Assembly: GCF_001712795.1 (NCBI RefSeq) | Contig: NZ_KV757585.1 | Location: 121,013-185,012, forward strand | From: Nostoc sp. KVJ20 | GTDB taxonomy: Bacteria > Cyanobacteriota > Cyanobacteriia > Cyanobacteriales > Nostocaceae | Reading direction: 5' to 3' | Length of the DNA: 64,000 bases | Shown: positions 53,755 to 63,140 of the stretch, piece by piece | Numbering within the stretch: position 1 is the stretch's first letter | How the letters are laid out: each line of letters opens with the position of its first letter | Notes under the pieces: generated by a model | The model's database searches: none | What the model saw: only the letters and a program-made list of their open reading frames with translations | Told to the model about the DNA's origin: nothing | Program-made: the position numbers and the translations under genes

Positions 53755-55554
53755 ATGAGTACAGCAAACATTCAATCATCTCCTGTTCAAAGAGAACTTT
53801 CAATAAGAAGCGAAAGTATACAACGGATTTATAATTTTTATGTAAATAATCTATTTTATGCTAATAGAAGATATCAAAGAAAATTGGTTTGGACTATAGA
53901 AGAAAAACGAGCATTTATAGACTCGATTTTACAAGGTTTTCCAGTTCCTATTATCTTATTAGCGGAAACAGAAAAAGAAAAAAAGTCTGTATTTGAAATT
54001 ATAGATGGAATGCAAAGATTAAATGCTATTACTGCTTTTATTGAAGGAGAATTTGATATTGAAGGTAAATATTTCGATTTGCAAACAATGGTGGAATCAA
54101 AATCTAGATTAGATCAAGAAATATTAGTGCAAAAAGAACCTGTTCTTGAAAGAAAATATTGTGAAATAATAGGCAGTTATATTCTTCCACTCTCTGTTTA
54201 TTCCTTCGATGATAATGATAAAGTTGACGAGATATTTAGAAGAATCAACTCTAACGGTAAACATTTATCAAAACAGGAATTGCGTTCAGCAGGGGCGACT
54301 TCTAAATTTGCTAATTTAGTTAGAGTAATTTCAAGCGAAATAAGATCAGACGTATCAGCTTCAGACATTATTCTTCTTAATGAGATGAAAAAAATTAGTA
54401 TTACCAATAAACAACTTGACTATGGTATTAAAATTGACGATATCTTTTGGGTAAAAAATAAAATTTTAACAAAACAAATGCTGAGGCAATCAGAAGATGA
54501 ACAAATTGTTGCTAACATTATCGCATATATTACACTACACCCCGATATTTCCAAAAGTAGTGCTTCTGTCTTAGATGAATATTATGGTTTTAAAAATGGT
54601 GAAAATCAGGAAAGAATAGAAACTTTATTAGTATTAAAGCAGCCCGAATTTATTAAAAAACAGTTTATGATTATTTATAACCATCTTCGTGAAATATTAA
54701 AAGAATCTAATAAGAATTTTTGCGATTTAATAAGTTTAAATAATCTCAATTATATGCCGCGCCCTTTTCAAATAATATTTTTAAGTTTTTACGATTTAGT
54801 ATTTCAGGAACAAATGGAGATAGCTAATTATGATGGATTAGTAAAATCTTTAAAAAATATTAATAATGATATAACTACTACTAGCGGCCCGACATGGAGC
54901 TATCAAAATAAAAGGCGTAATATAGACAAGGTTAAAGGAATCATTAGAAAGTTTTTTAAAAAAAGGGATAATAACGATCCGGCTAAAGATTCATGGTTAA
55001 CAGAATTTGAAACTTTACTAACTCAATCGAAAACAGAACAAACTTTATATGACTTTAAACAAGGTTTTACACAACTAAATCAAAGAGGAGAATTTGATCA
55101 AGGAAATTTTAGTAAAATAATTCAAACTTTAACTGCAATGGCAAATCATTCTCCTAATGCAATTGGTTATGTTTGTATTGGAGTAGCAGATAATGATCAG
55201 ACAGCACAAAGGATAAAAAAATTATATAATATTAATCCCGTGGATTATAAAAATTTCAAGATAACAGGAATAGAACATGAAGCAAACAGATTACAGGGAA
55301 ATCTTGATAGTTTTTATCGCTGGATAATTCAACAAATTAAATTAGAACCTATTCCTCAAACAGCTAAAGATACCATAGGTAGAGAAATTAAAATAATTAA
55401 TTATTATGATAAATGTGTAGTTATCTTTTGCTTAAAAGCTGAAGATCCAATACCATACGATGGGAAATTTTATCAGCGTACAGGTTCAAATATTGATGAA
55501 ATTAAACTTGAAGAATATGCAGAGCTTTTTAAACGTTTCTCTAAAAATATTTAA
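53755..55554 (+). CDS. DUF262-AlbA_2 (Schlafen-like) fusion, putative defence protein
   Basis: 599 residues. The N-terminal DUF262 domain (YQRKLVWTIEEKRAFIDSILQGFPVPIILL, then FEIIDGMQRLNAITAFI; DGMQR at 84-88, and FRRINSNGKHLSKQELRSA) is as in GmrSD-type enzymes, which use a ParB/Srx-like fold to bind and split nucleotides. The C-terminal part (about 410-599) with LYDFKQGF, IGYVCIGVADNDQTAQRIKKLY and YQRTGSNIDEI fits an AlbA_2/Schlafen-type domain. The usual DUF1524 nuclease partner is not present. The gene is much more AT-rich than its neighbours, so it is probably acquired. There is a good SD (AAGGAAGGG region before the ATG). Confidence 0.7.
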   Translation: MSTANIQSSPVQRELSIRSESIQRIYNFYVNNLFYANRRYQRKLVWTIEEKRAFIDSILQGFPVPIILLAETEKEKKSVFEIIDGMQRLNAITAFIEGEFDIEGKYFDLQTMVESKSRLDQEILVQKEPVLERKYCEIIGSYILPLSVYSFDDNDKVDEIFRRINSNGKHLSKQELRSAGATSKFANLVRVISSEIRSDVSASDIILLNEMKKISITNKQLDYGIKIDDIFWVKNKILTKQMLRQSEDEQIVANIIAYITLHPDISKSSASVLDEYYGFKNGENQERIETLLVLKQPEFIKKQFMIIYNHLREILKESNKNFCDLISLNNLNYMPRPFQIIFLSFYDLVFQEQMEIANYDGLVKSLKNINNDITTTSGPTWSYQNKRRNIDKVKGIIRKFFKKRDNNDPAKDSWLTEFETLLTQSKTEQTLYDFKQGFTQLNQRGEFDQGNFSKIIQTLTAMANHSPNAIGYVCIGVADNDQTAQRIKKLYNINPVDYKNFKITGIEHEANRLQGNLDSFYRWIIQQIKLEPIPQTAKDTIGREIKIINYYDKCVVIFCLKAEDPIPYDGKFYQRTGSNIDEIKLEEYAELFKRFSKNI

Positions 55555-55774
55555 AGACTACATAATTAGGGATAGATATAGTGCAGCTAAATGAGGGGCA
55601 AACTAAACAGTATTTTAGTGATATGCGAACGCTGATATCAATTTCTTAAAATGCTTGCGTGTCAATGAGTTGTAAGAATTTTAAAGAATGGCAAAAAGAA
55701 ACATATTTATGCGTTTAACTCTGTTTCACTCAATTTGAAAAATAACTGGGGTAATTTATGATGCCTAAGTTTTT

Positions 55775-55806
55775 GTTCGCGGAAATTTTCCGCGAACATC
55801 CCTTTT
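55775..55806 (+). terminator. perfect hairpin with T-run
   Basis: GTTCGCGGAAA (55775-55785) is inverted at 55787-55797, followed by ATCCCTTTTT. It is 220 bp after the DUF262 gene. It may be a terminator for that gene or part of a mobile repeat. Confidence 0.6.
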
Positions 55807-56107
55807 TGTCCAAACTCCAAAAATAGATAATGTCTGATTAAACTTATGACCATTTTAATAAGCGATTAACAATTCTAATAATTTTGTTTATTTTGTATAA
55901 TAATATTTTTAGATATAAATCTGGATAAATTGCTTTATATCTCAATATCTTTTCAAAAATTAAATCGATTTTATATAGACTTGTTAAGCAATTGAATGAG
56001 TTTTTTAAATAAAATTTAAGTCAGCTTTAGTGGCTATAAGTTAAAGCTTTCGCTTTATTTTACTGAATGGGAAAACATTATCATTCCTAGTAAATGTGGT
56101 ATAAACA
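55807..56107. other. AT-rich intergenic region
   Basis: No gene, repeat or site is seen between the hairpin and the start at 56108. Base content is as AT-rich as the DUF262 gene, suggesting that both came in together. Confidence 0.4.
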
Positions 56108-57172
56108 GTGATTACCAATTCAAGTGAAACCTTTCTAAAAGACGCTGTTGTTGAAAGATATAATCTCTCTAAGCTGAATAAAACTCGCATCCGTTTCAAG
56201 ATTCAATTAAAGAAGACAACCAAGAGTAATGCTCCAAAATGGACAGATGTTCTCAAATATTCTCAAGATGAACAAGAATCTGACTTAGTGAAGGTTACAA
56301 CCTCAGAAGTTGGTTTAAAGGGCATCAAAGTTTTCAAAGCTTTAGACGAAGCAGCAAACCAATTAAGGCAAGAAATTGCTTCAGTCCAAGAATGGATGAA
56401 TTATGACAATGGTGATTGGATTTGTTCTATAGATTTAGCGCCCTTGGTCTGGAATCAACTAATCGGAATTCGAGATAATATTGCACCTGTTTTACGCACT
56501 CAACTGAAAGAAGAGTATGAAAAGGGGTACACAGACTATCAAGAACGTATTGACAAATTTCTTTCACTCAATGCTTGGCAGTTATCTGTAGAACAACAAC
56601 AAGAAGTTAAGCAGAACTTAGCCAAAGCTTTTCCCTGTTTAGAGGAACTAGAGGACTATTTACAAGTAGTAATTGGTCGTCCTGTCATTATTCCCGCCAT
56701 CAGTGAACAACTCTCAGAGAAACAAACTGAATGCTTAGGGCAAATAACTCGGTTTATCGAACAGTATGACAGAAATTTAGAACAAACACTGAGGGAATCA
56801 GCGATCGCTCTCGGTGAGCAACTAGCAGCCCAGTTGCTCGAAGATTTGAGCAATTGGGAACCAGGACGCAAGCCAGTCAACTTCAAGAAGAAGATGGAAC
56901 GCCATTTCAAAAAAGTCCAAATGCTTTTGGCTAACGCCAGTTTTGAAGCAGGTAGCAGCCTTGGACAAATGATGACTCATCTAGAAAATGTTCTCGAAAA
57001 CGCTTCTGTGGATGCTAAAAAGCTGGATTCACAAGGGCGTTCTCAGTTGCAGGGAAAAATGGATGAAATTTGCTCCAAGCTTTTGGATGAACAACGCCAT
57101 CTCCAACGATTAGCAAGTGATGAGGGTATGGGCTTAACCAGAGCTACAGCGATGTCTCTCAAACTTCGCTAG
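56108..57172 (+). CDS. hypothetical helical protein upstream of the Ycf35/Ycf46 module
   Basis: 354 residues with no family I can name. The first 60 residues are charged and strand-like (NKTRIRFKIQLKKTTKSNAPKW). The rest is helical with likely coiled coils (LDEAANQLRQEIASVQEWM, LKEEYEKGYTDYQERIDKFLSL, MDEICSKLLDEQRHLQRLAS). The size and helical content recall proteins coded next to AAA ATPases and VWA proteins in phages (DUF3150-like), but this is a loose likeness. It may be a partner of the AAA protein coded at 58482. Confidence 0.6.
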   Translation: MITNSSETFLKDAVVERYNLSKLNKTRIRFKIQLKKTTKSNAPKWTDVLKYSQDEQESDLVKVTTSEVGLKGIKVFKALDEAANQLRQEIASVQEWMNYDNGDWICSIDLAPLVWNQLIGIRDNIAPVLRTQLKEEYEKGYTDYQERIDKFLSLNAWQLSVEQQQEVKQNLAKAFPCLEELEDYLQVVIGRPVIIPAISEQLSEKQTECLGQITRFIEQYDRNLEQTLRESAIALGEQLAAQLLEDLSNWEPGRKPVNFKKKMERHFKKVQMLLANASFEAGSSLGQMMTHLENVLENASVDAKKLDSQGRSQLQGKMDEICSKLLDEQRHLQRLASDEGMGLTRATAMSLKLR

Positions 57173-57180
57173 AAAAAACA

Positions 57181-57340
57181 ATCAAGAACGTATCTGTATC
57201 GTCCTTGATCGAAAACGAGGTGTGGGGGAGCCACTGCGGTGGACGGGTTTCCCGACTTGTTCGCGCAGCGTCTCCCCTTGGGAGAGGCGACTGGCGTCAA
57301 GTGGCGTTGAAGAGGAAGACAATACGCCCACACTTCCCAA
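57181..57340. repeat. hairpin and small dispersed repeats after the helical protein gene
   Basis: ATCAAGAACG...CGTCCTTGAT (57183-57211) can form an imperfect hairpin, perhaps a weak terminator. From 57222 there are repeat words (GGGTTTCCCGACTTG, GCGCAGCGTCTCCC) as in other Nostoc intergenic regions. Confidence 0.5.
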
Positions 57341-57453
57341 GCTTGCTACGCACTTAAAAGGGGAAGTGATAGGTAGGAAAGGAACTTTTTGCTTCCTTGT
57401 CTATCACCACTGTTCCCATTAATTTACCAGTCCACAGTATTTAGAGGTAGGAA

Positions 57454-57900
57454 ATGTCACATTTTTCAACTGTCACCACAAAACTAACTAACCGTGAATG
57501 TTTAGTACAAGCTCTACAAGATTTGCAGCTTACTGTCCAAGTTTATGAAAAACCACAATCGCTGAGAGGTTATTACGACGACTCCCAGGGGAAAAGCGCT
57601 GAGATTGTTGTCCCTGGTCGTAGTTTAAGTGTCCGTGCAGATATCGGGTTTATGTGGGATCAAGAGGCAGGGGTGTATCAACTCATCCATGATGCCTATG
57701 AAACTGTACCCCGACTAGGAGAAAACTTCTTTTCTCACATCCTAATACAAGCCTACGGACAGAAGATGGTTCGCGCTAAAGCAGCCCAGTTACAAGAACA
57801 TCTGGGAGAATGCACCATCACAGAAGAAACCAATGGTCAGGTACATACTCTGCGCCTTGCATTTTCAGCACATCAGCAAACTCAACAAGTTCGGAGGTAA
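57454..57900 (+). CDS. DUF1257/Ycf35 family protein
   Basis: 148 residues. MSHFSTVTTKLTNRECLVQALQDLQLTV is the typical start of DUF1257 (Ycf35), and GRSLSVRADIGFMWDQEAGVYQLIHD is its core. The function is unknown in plastids and cyanobacteria. Next to it come a DUF2997 gene and a Ycf46-type AAA gene, so the three form a conserved module. The SD is GAGGTAGGA before the ATG. The plasmid copy may work with plasmid proteins or duplicate the chromosomal set. Confidence 0.85.
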   Translation: MSHFSTVTTKLTNRECLVQALQDLQLTVQVYEKPQSLRGYYDDSQGKSAEIVVPGRSLSVRADIGFMWDQEAGVYQLIHDAYETVPRLGENFFSHILIQAYGQKMVRAKAAQLQEHLGECTITEETNGQVHTLRLAFSAHQQTQQVRR

Positions 57901-57903
57901 TTT

Positions 57904-58110
57904 ATGAAACGGGCAATATTGATACATTTTGACACTGCTACAGGTGAAGTGAAAATAGAAGCCGAGGGATTTGAGGGATTGTCGTGCCTAGAAGCAACTC
58001 AACCTTTTGAGGAAGCTTTAGGTGTGGTAAAGGGCGATCGCGTTTACAAACCAGAATCTCAGCAACAGCTTCGTAGCATCATTACTCATCAACAACAGTT
58101 GTACCAATAA
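57904..58110 (+). CDS. DUF2997 family small protein
   Basis: 68 residues. MKRAILIHFDTATGEVKIEAEGFEGLSCLEATQPFEEALG fits the DUF2997 family, which is nearly always next to DUF1257. It starts 3 bp after the DUF1257 stop with an SD (GGAGG) in the end of that gene. It is a small beta-alpha protein of unknown function. Confidence 0.8.
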   Translation: MKRAILIHFDTATGEVKIEAEGFEGLSCLEATQPFEEALGVVKGDRVYKPESQQQLRSIITHQQQLYQ

Positions 58111-58227
58111 ATGATGACAAGGGAGATAGGCGAAAGACTTCTTGAATAATTCTTCCCTGTCTTCGTGTCATTCCACCAATAAATATTTCGATGGGGGACA
58201 AAGAAAATCCCCCTGCACAATTTTTCT

Positions 58228-58485
58228 ATGAGCGAACTACCTGAAGATTATCCGATGCTCCATATTTATCCCTCAAAAGGAGCGCGGGAACCAGTAATTA
58301 TCAAAGGAAATGCGGAGGGACTGTGCGCTTTAGTCAATGCCCTAATTTCCGCCATTGCTCATCCAAATTCTTCTGGAGTTGCTGAAGTGTTTAACGGCGA
58401 TGCCGAAGTTTACGAAGTAGTCGTGCATCTTGTTACCACTAACGAAAAACTTTCTCCCGTACCCGATCAAAATTCGCAACAATGA
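58228..58485 (+). CDS. small hypothetical protein in the Ycf35/Ycf46 module
   Basis: 85 residues. MLHIYPSKGAREPVIIKGNAEGLCALVNALISAIAHPNSSG and VYEVVVHLV suggest a compact alpha/beta fold. No family is recognised. The stop overlaps the AAA gene start (ATGA), so they are coupled and may interact. Confidence 0.7.
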   Translation: MSELPEDYPMLHIYPSKGAREPVIIKGNAEGLCALVNALISAIAHPNSSGVAEVFNGDAEVYEVVVHLVTTNEKLSPVPDQNSQQ

Positions 58486-60098
58486 AACTATCAAACCTGA
58501 TTACCACCATTGACTCTCAAATACCCATCGTGGCAATAGATGTTCTGTCCCCCGAAGAAGCCACTATCATTCAGTGGTTAACTGCTGAAGTGATGGACAA
58601 ACTTAACAGTCCTGTGTACTTCTGGAATTTGGGAATTTCTGGCTTGGAGCAATGTCTGATTGCTGACGACGGTGGACTGGTGTTCAAATCAGTCGAGACG
58701 TATAAAAAGCCTCCTAACATAGACCCTTTAATATATGTGTTCGAGTACATCAACAATTTCGGCGGTAATGGGGTTTTCATTCTGGGAGATGTTCACCCTT
58801 TTGTGGGTAAAAACTCCCTGCAATTGAGTTGGGAAATCCTCACCAGAGTAAAAAACTTGTACCATCGCCTCAAACCGACTGAAAAGCGAATTGTGTTTTT
58901 AGGTCAAAACATTCAACTGCACGAATCCCTGCTGAGACTAATTCCTTGCTGTGAAGTTCCTTTGCCCAGCATTGAGCAAATTCAAGACCACTTAGAATCA
59001 TATTTACTATACTTGCAAGAATCTGCCAGTGAGCAAGAGGTAACTTTTACCGTATCTCTCACCACTGAAGATAAAGAAACCTTGGCAAGGGCAGCTTTAG
59101 GCTTGACGCTGGAGGAAATCAGCGACTTTCTGCGGCTCACTGTTAAGGAGCGATTAACTTCTAAAGGTATAGTAATTGATACTACGGTCATCCCTTTGGT
59201 TGTCGAATACAAAACCCGCCTACTGTCTCAGATGGGTATTGAATTAGGTAAACTGGCGACCATACCCTTTGGTGGATTAGACCTGTTGCGCGATTGGTTG
59301 CAACGCCGTCGTCGGTTATTTTCCCAAGAAGCGCGATCGCTAAATCTACCCCAACCTAAAGGTGTGTTACTGGCAGGGCCACCAGGAACAGGTAAATCGA
59401 TAGTAGCAAAGAACATTGCAACCATACTCAATCTTCCACTGCTGCAATTAGACATTGCCTCGATGCTTGGTAGCCTGGTGGGAGAATCTGAGGGCAATGT
59501 CCGCCGCGCACTCAAGGCTGCTGAAGCTATTGCACCCTGTATCTTGTGGATTGATGAGGTCGAGAAAGCACTTTCAGCTAATGGTGATACCTCTGGAGTC
59601 TCACAAAGAATTTTGGGAAATATCCTCACTTTCATGTCTGAGTGTACGGCGGGGGTGTTTGTGGTGGCAACTTGTAATGACCCAACAGCGCTGCCTATTG
59701 AGTTCAAGAGGAAAGGGCGGTTTGACGAGAATTTCTTCGTTGACCTACCTACTGAGTTGGAACGCTGCCAAATTCTTAAGATTCACTTAGAACGGTTTGG
59801 TATAGAAGTTCCGCAGGAATATTTAGAGGCGATCGCTGCTAGCACCGACAAGTTTAGTGGTGCTGAGTTGGAAACCCTGGCATCAGAAGCAGCACTACTG
59901 GCTTTCGATGAGGGAAGACCTCAGCAAATCACACTGGCTGATTTAGAAAATTGTCAGCAAAACATCACCCCTTTAGCTGTTCAAGATGCTGCTGCTGTTG
60001 AGCGGATGCAGTCTTGGTCAAAGATTGCGCGACCAGCCTCTAGTCCTGTGCAGGTGTCTAAGAAAGGGCTTCGTACTTCTAGGTTCCGTACTAATTAG
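58482..60098 (+). CDS. Ycf46-type AAA ATPase (second copy)
   Basis: 538 residues. The N-terminal part (1-260) is as in the protein at 1850-3478. The AAA part has Walker A GPPGTGKS at 299-306 and Walker B ILWIDEVEKA at 354-363, with the standard DE. The second region of homology and arginine finger are in FKRKGRFDENFFVDLP, and the lid is FSGAELETLASEAALLAF. It is a more canonical AAA than the first copy and should be active. It forms a module with the 85-residue, DUF2997 and DUF1257 genes. The substrate is unknown. Confidence 0.9.
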   Translation: MKLSNLITTIDSQIPIVAIDVLSPEEATIIQWLTAEVMDKLNSPVYFWNLGISGLEQCLIADDGGLVFKSVETYKKPPNIDPLIYVFEYINNFGGNGVFILGDVHPFVGKNSLQLSWEILTRVKNLYHRLKPTEKRIVFLGQNIQLHESLLRLIPCCEVPLPSIEQIQDHLESYLLYLQESASEQEVTFTVSLTTEDKETLARAALGLTLEEISDFLRLTVKERLTSKGIVIDTTVIPLVVEYKTRLLSQMGIELGKLATIPFGGLDLLRDWLQRRRRLFSQEARSLNLPQPKGVLLAGPPGTGKSIVAKNIATILNLPLLQLDIASMLGSLVGESEGNVRRALKAAEAIAPCILWIDEVEKALSANGDTSGVSQRILGNILTFMSECTAGVFVVATCNDPTALPIEFKRKGRFDENFFVDLPTELERCQILKIHLERFGIEVPQEYLEAIAASTDKFSGAELETLASEAALLAFDEGRPQQITLADLENCQQNITPLAVQDAAAVERMQSWSKIARPASSPVQVSKKGLRTSRFRTN

Positions 60099-60132
60099 GT
60101 ATTCCCAAATTAGTAATAATTTGAAGCTTTTG

Positions 60133-60167
60133 TCAAATGAACATCTGTTGTTGAGATGTTCATTTGA
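60133..60167 (+). terminator. perfect 14-bp hairpin after the AAA gene
   Basis: TCAAATGAACATCT (60133-60146) is inverted at 60154-60167 with a 7-base loop. There is no T-run after it, so it may be a processing or regulatory hairpin instead of a terminator. Confidence 0.5.
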
Positions 60168-60202
60168 TATGGCAATATTCTACTTTGAATTAGGTCAATA
60201 AT

Positions 60203-60754
60203 ATGAAAATTTACTTAATATTCGTAGATGCGGTTCAGAACAGTAACAAATTCTGGAGTGCAAAAGTTGAGCAAAGCAATCTAACTGTTGAGTGGGGTAG
60301 GGTAGGCTACAAATCTCAGCAAAAAGTTCACTCTTTCGGTAATGCTCAACAGGCAGTTTCTAAATTCCACAATCTCGTGGCTGAGAAGAAAATGAAAGGC
60401 TACCGAGAAAGCCAACCTCAAATTGATAGTACTTCTGATTCTCTAAAAATAAAAAGAGCTATCCAATTACTAGAGATTTTGCGTCCTTATGTAACACAAA
60501 GACAATTTACCAATAGAAATTATCTAGAGACATTAAACCAATATTTGAAAATCGTTCCTACACCTTTAGGAATGAAAATAGACCCGTCTCGAATATACCG
60601 CGATGTGGCAGATATTGAGCATCAACTATCACTACTGAACTCTTTGCTGGAAACTGATTCTATGCTGGGTGATAACACTACAGAAGAATCTGCTAATAAC
60701 AGCAAAGTTATCAGTTTAAAAAGCATTGGAAAGAACTTTTGGAGGCATTTGTAG
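60203..60754 (+). CDS. WGR-domain protein
   Basis: 183 residues. The first 65 (IYLIFVDAVQNSNKFWSAKVEQSNLTVEWGRVGYKSQQKVHSFG) form a WGR domain, known to bind nucleic-acid ends in PARP-type proteins and found in many bacterial proteins. The C-terminal part is helical (LKIKRAIQLLEILRPYVTQRQFTNRNYLETLNQYLKIVPTPLGMKIDP), a little like the part that follows WGR in other bacterial members. A DNA-related role is likely given the clamp gene downstream. Confidence 0.8.
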   Translation: MKIYLIFVDAVQNSNKFWSAKVEQSNLTVEWGRVGYKSQQKVHSFGNAQQAVSKFHNLVAEKKMKGYRESQPQIDSTSDSLKIKRAIQLLEILRPYVTQRQFTNRNYLETLNQYLKIVPTPLGMKIDPSRIYRDVADIEHQLSLLNSLLETDSMLGDNTTEESANNSKVISLKSIGKNFWRHL

Positions 60755-60953
60755 AAATAATTCAGGAGCGGAGCCTGATACTCCGAAAGCTACGATTAGA
60801 ATAAAGTCTTACCTGAGAGCGGTTAAATGGGATATATCAGTAAACTTCCGTATGTCTCACAGAGTAAAAGCATCTGATTCAAAACTTCACATCCTTTCTT
60901 TTCTGCTATCGCAGTCACCTTTCTAACAATGACGCAACCAGAAATAAATTATC

Positions 60954-62405
60954 ATGACTCAAACAGCATCGAAACAAAGGGTAAAGCCTGTCAATCAGAC
61001 CAAAAAAACAAGTGTAGCTACTCCTAAAGGCGAAAATGAGGTATCAGCAAATATCCCAGAAATATCTACAGTTAAAAAGAAAAAATCTACATCTCCTGAT
61101 GGTGATACTTCAACTGAGCCTATCTTAAATAAGCGTACTAATAAACGTGCTGCCAAATCAGAGTTAAACTCTCAACCACTTATAGAATCAGGAATGGAGG
61201 TAATCTGCTCACAAACTAAATTTCACGATGCGCTCTCTCTAGTTAGTTGTGCTACCCCAGCTAAACCTACCCATCCGATTCTTGCTAATGCTCTAATCAT
61301 TGCAGATATCGAAACACAACAGATACATTTAACTGTTACTGATTTAGCATTAACAATTCAGGCAAGTTTTGAAGCCCAGGTTTTACTCAAAGGTGAAATT
61401 ACTGTGCCAGTAGAAATACTATTTGAGATAGTTAAGCATTGCCCTAATGGTAATATTAGCCTCAGTAGTCAGACTCAGATTATACAGCTTAATGATGAGG
61501 AGAAGCAAACAAAAATCTGCTCTTTCAGTTTATCTGATACTGATGGTAAATATGAAGTTAGAGGCATTAGTGCTGAAGAATTTCCACCTAGTTCTACAAT
61601 TGATGCTACTCCCATTCCTCTGCCAACAACAGTTTTCAAAGATGGTTTGAAAGGTGTAATTTATGCTGTAAGCACTGATGAAAATAAATATATCTTGACC
61701 GGAGTTCATATCCAACTTGCACAGGAGAAGTTAAAGTTTCTTGGTACTGATGGGCATCGAGTCGCAACCACTGAACTTTCAACTCAAGGAATTGGTAGAA
61801 AACCCCGTAAACAAGTAGAATCTTCAGAGATACAATTTACTATTCCCGGTCGAGTCCTCAAAGAACTAGCGCGTAACTTGGATGATTCTGTCGAATTCAT
61901 TAATTTGTTGTATGATGCCCAAAGTAATCGCTTGGGTTTTGCTTGGCAAGATATTATCCTCAGATGTCAATGTCTGGAAGGAACTTACCCTGACTGCGAA
62001 CAGCTATTGGCAAGATTTAGCTTTGACCGAGAAGTAATCCTAGAAAAAGCATTATTAGTCAAAGCACTGGAACGGTTAGCTGTGTTAACAGATAAAAAAG
62101 AGAAAGGTATTTATTTACAGTTTGATGGAAGTTTGCAGCAGTTACGATTATCAATTGAACGGGAGTTTGGCAAAGGCGATCAGGTTATTGCTGCTCATCT
62201 ACCATCAGAAATGTCATTGAATATCCAGTTTAACCTCAAGTATTTAGTAGAAGCATCCAAGGCAATTCCCAGTTCTGCTATCAAAATGCACTTGCAACAA
62301 TCAGATCATCCTGCCATGTTGGTTCCTTATGGAGATAGACCAAATCCAGAACTGCAAATGGAAATGCGTCAATTCTTATTGCCACTGTACACTCTAAATG
62401 CTTAA
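60954..62405 (+). CDS. dnaN: plasmid-borne DNA polymerase III beta clamp
   Basis: 483 residues. A Lys/Thr-rich, unordered extension of 80 residues comes first. From MEVICSQTKFHDALSLVSCATPAKPTHPILANALIIADIETQQIHLTVTDLALTIQ onward it is a DnaN sliding clamp with all three domains (second: VFKDGLKGVIYAVSTDENKYILTGVHIQLAQEKLKFLGTDGHRVATTEL; third: FDREVILEKALLVKALERLAVLTD, then MLVPYGD). An ATG at 61194 would give a clamp without the extension. It holds the polymerase on DNA. A dnaX gene begins 1.3 kb downstream, so the plasmid codes at least two parts of a replisome. Confidence 0.9.
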   Translation: MTQTASKQRVKPVNQTKKTSVATPKGENEVSANIPEISTVKKKKSTSPDGDTSTEPILNKRTNKRAAKSELNSQPLIESGMEVICSQTKFHDALSLVSCATPAKPTHPILANALIIADIETQQIHLTVTDLALTIQASFEAQVLLKGEITVPVEILFEIVKHCPNGNISLSSQTQIIQLNDEEKQTKICSFSLSDTDGKYEVRGISAEEFPPSSTIDATPIPLPTTVFKDGLKGVIYAVSTDENKYILTGVHIQLAQEKLKFLGTDGHRVATTELSTQGIGRKPRKQVESSEIQFTIPGRVLKELARNLDDSVEFINLLYDAQSNRLGFAWQDIILRCQCLEGTYPDCEQLLARFSFDREVILEKALLVKALERLAVLTDKKEKGIYLQFDGSLQQLRLSIEREFGKGDQVIAAHLPSEMSLNIQFNLKYLVEASKAIPSSAIKMHLQQSDHPAMLVPYGDRPNPELQMEMRQFLLPLYTLNA

Positions 62406-62723
62406 TAAATGTTAATCGGAATTTTGAAGTTTTGTAGGGTGTTTTGGATACGAGTGGTGTTTATTTTAGACAGGGATTTGAGGAACCTGGACAAAACTGA
62501 CAATATAAACGAAAATCCTCGATTTGACAAATAGAAACTGTGCATTTTGGCGGTATATATCCGACTATTTGCCGCCAAAATGCTAAATTTATCCAGTTTT
62601 ATCAAGAAAAAAGGAAGCAAAGCAGGGTGCAAGAAGGAAAGATAGAAAAGTATGTTTTAGAATCTAATTGTTACCCAATATGGTAAACACTTTACAATCA
62701 GAGTATTACTCAATAGTTCCACC
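62406..62723. other. 318-bp intergenic region
   Basis: No gene is supported. CATTTTGGCGG (about 62542) and CCGCCAAAATG (about 62572) form an inverted pair with about 19 bases between them, perhaps the terminator of dnaN or an operator. Confidence 0.45.
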
Positions 62724-63140
62724 ATGCCAGCAAAAGACATATACCATAATGAAGTCAAGAACGCATTGATAAAAGACGGTTGGACTATCACAGATGATCC
62801 TTACTTTATCAAATATGAGGATGCTGAACTCTACGCCGACCTAGCAGCAGAAAAACCAATCGCCGCAGAACGCCAGGGACAGAAGATTGTTGTAGAAATC
62901 AAGAGCTTTGTCGGCAAATCGATGATGTATGATTTTCATAATGCCCTGGGACAATACATAGTCTATCGGAAACTCATTCAACTTACTGAGCCAGAATATA
63001 AACTTTATTTAGCTGTTGATGATGTTGTCTATGAGAACTTTTTTCAACGTAAATCTGTACAAGCAGTCATCAATGAAAATCACCTGCTGTTAATAGTTGT
63101 AAATACAGAAAAGGAGGAAATTCGGCAATGGATAAGCTAG
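62724..63140 (+). CDS. xisH: XisH family protein
   Basis: 138 residues. MPAKDIYHNEVKNALIKDGWTITDDPYFIKY is the typical XisH start. LYADLAAEKPIAAERQGQKIVVEIKSF has an Asp and an E-I-K in the nuclease-fold pattern. XisH and XisI are needed in Anabaena for excision of the fdxN element by the XisF recombinase, where they control or direct it. Many cyanobacteria have several pairs with no known element. No XisF-like recombinase is seen here. It overlaps xisI by 13 bp. Confidence 0.9.
   Translation: MPAKDIYHNEVKNALIKDGWTITDDPYFIKYEDAELYADLAAEKPIAAERQGQKIVVEIKSFVGKSMMYDFHNALGQYIVYRKLIQLTEPEYKLYLAVDDVVYENFFQRKSVQAVINENHLLLIVVNTEKEEIRQWIS

Noticed and set aside
57222..57422. Small plus-strand frame before the DUF1257 gene
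   Set aside because: It is made almost entirely of small dispersed repeat sequence and is not conserved-looking.
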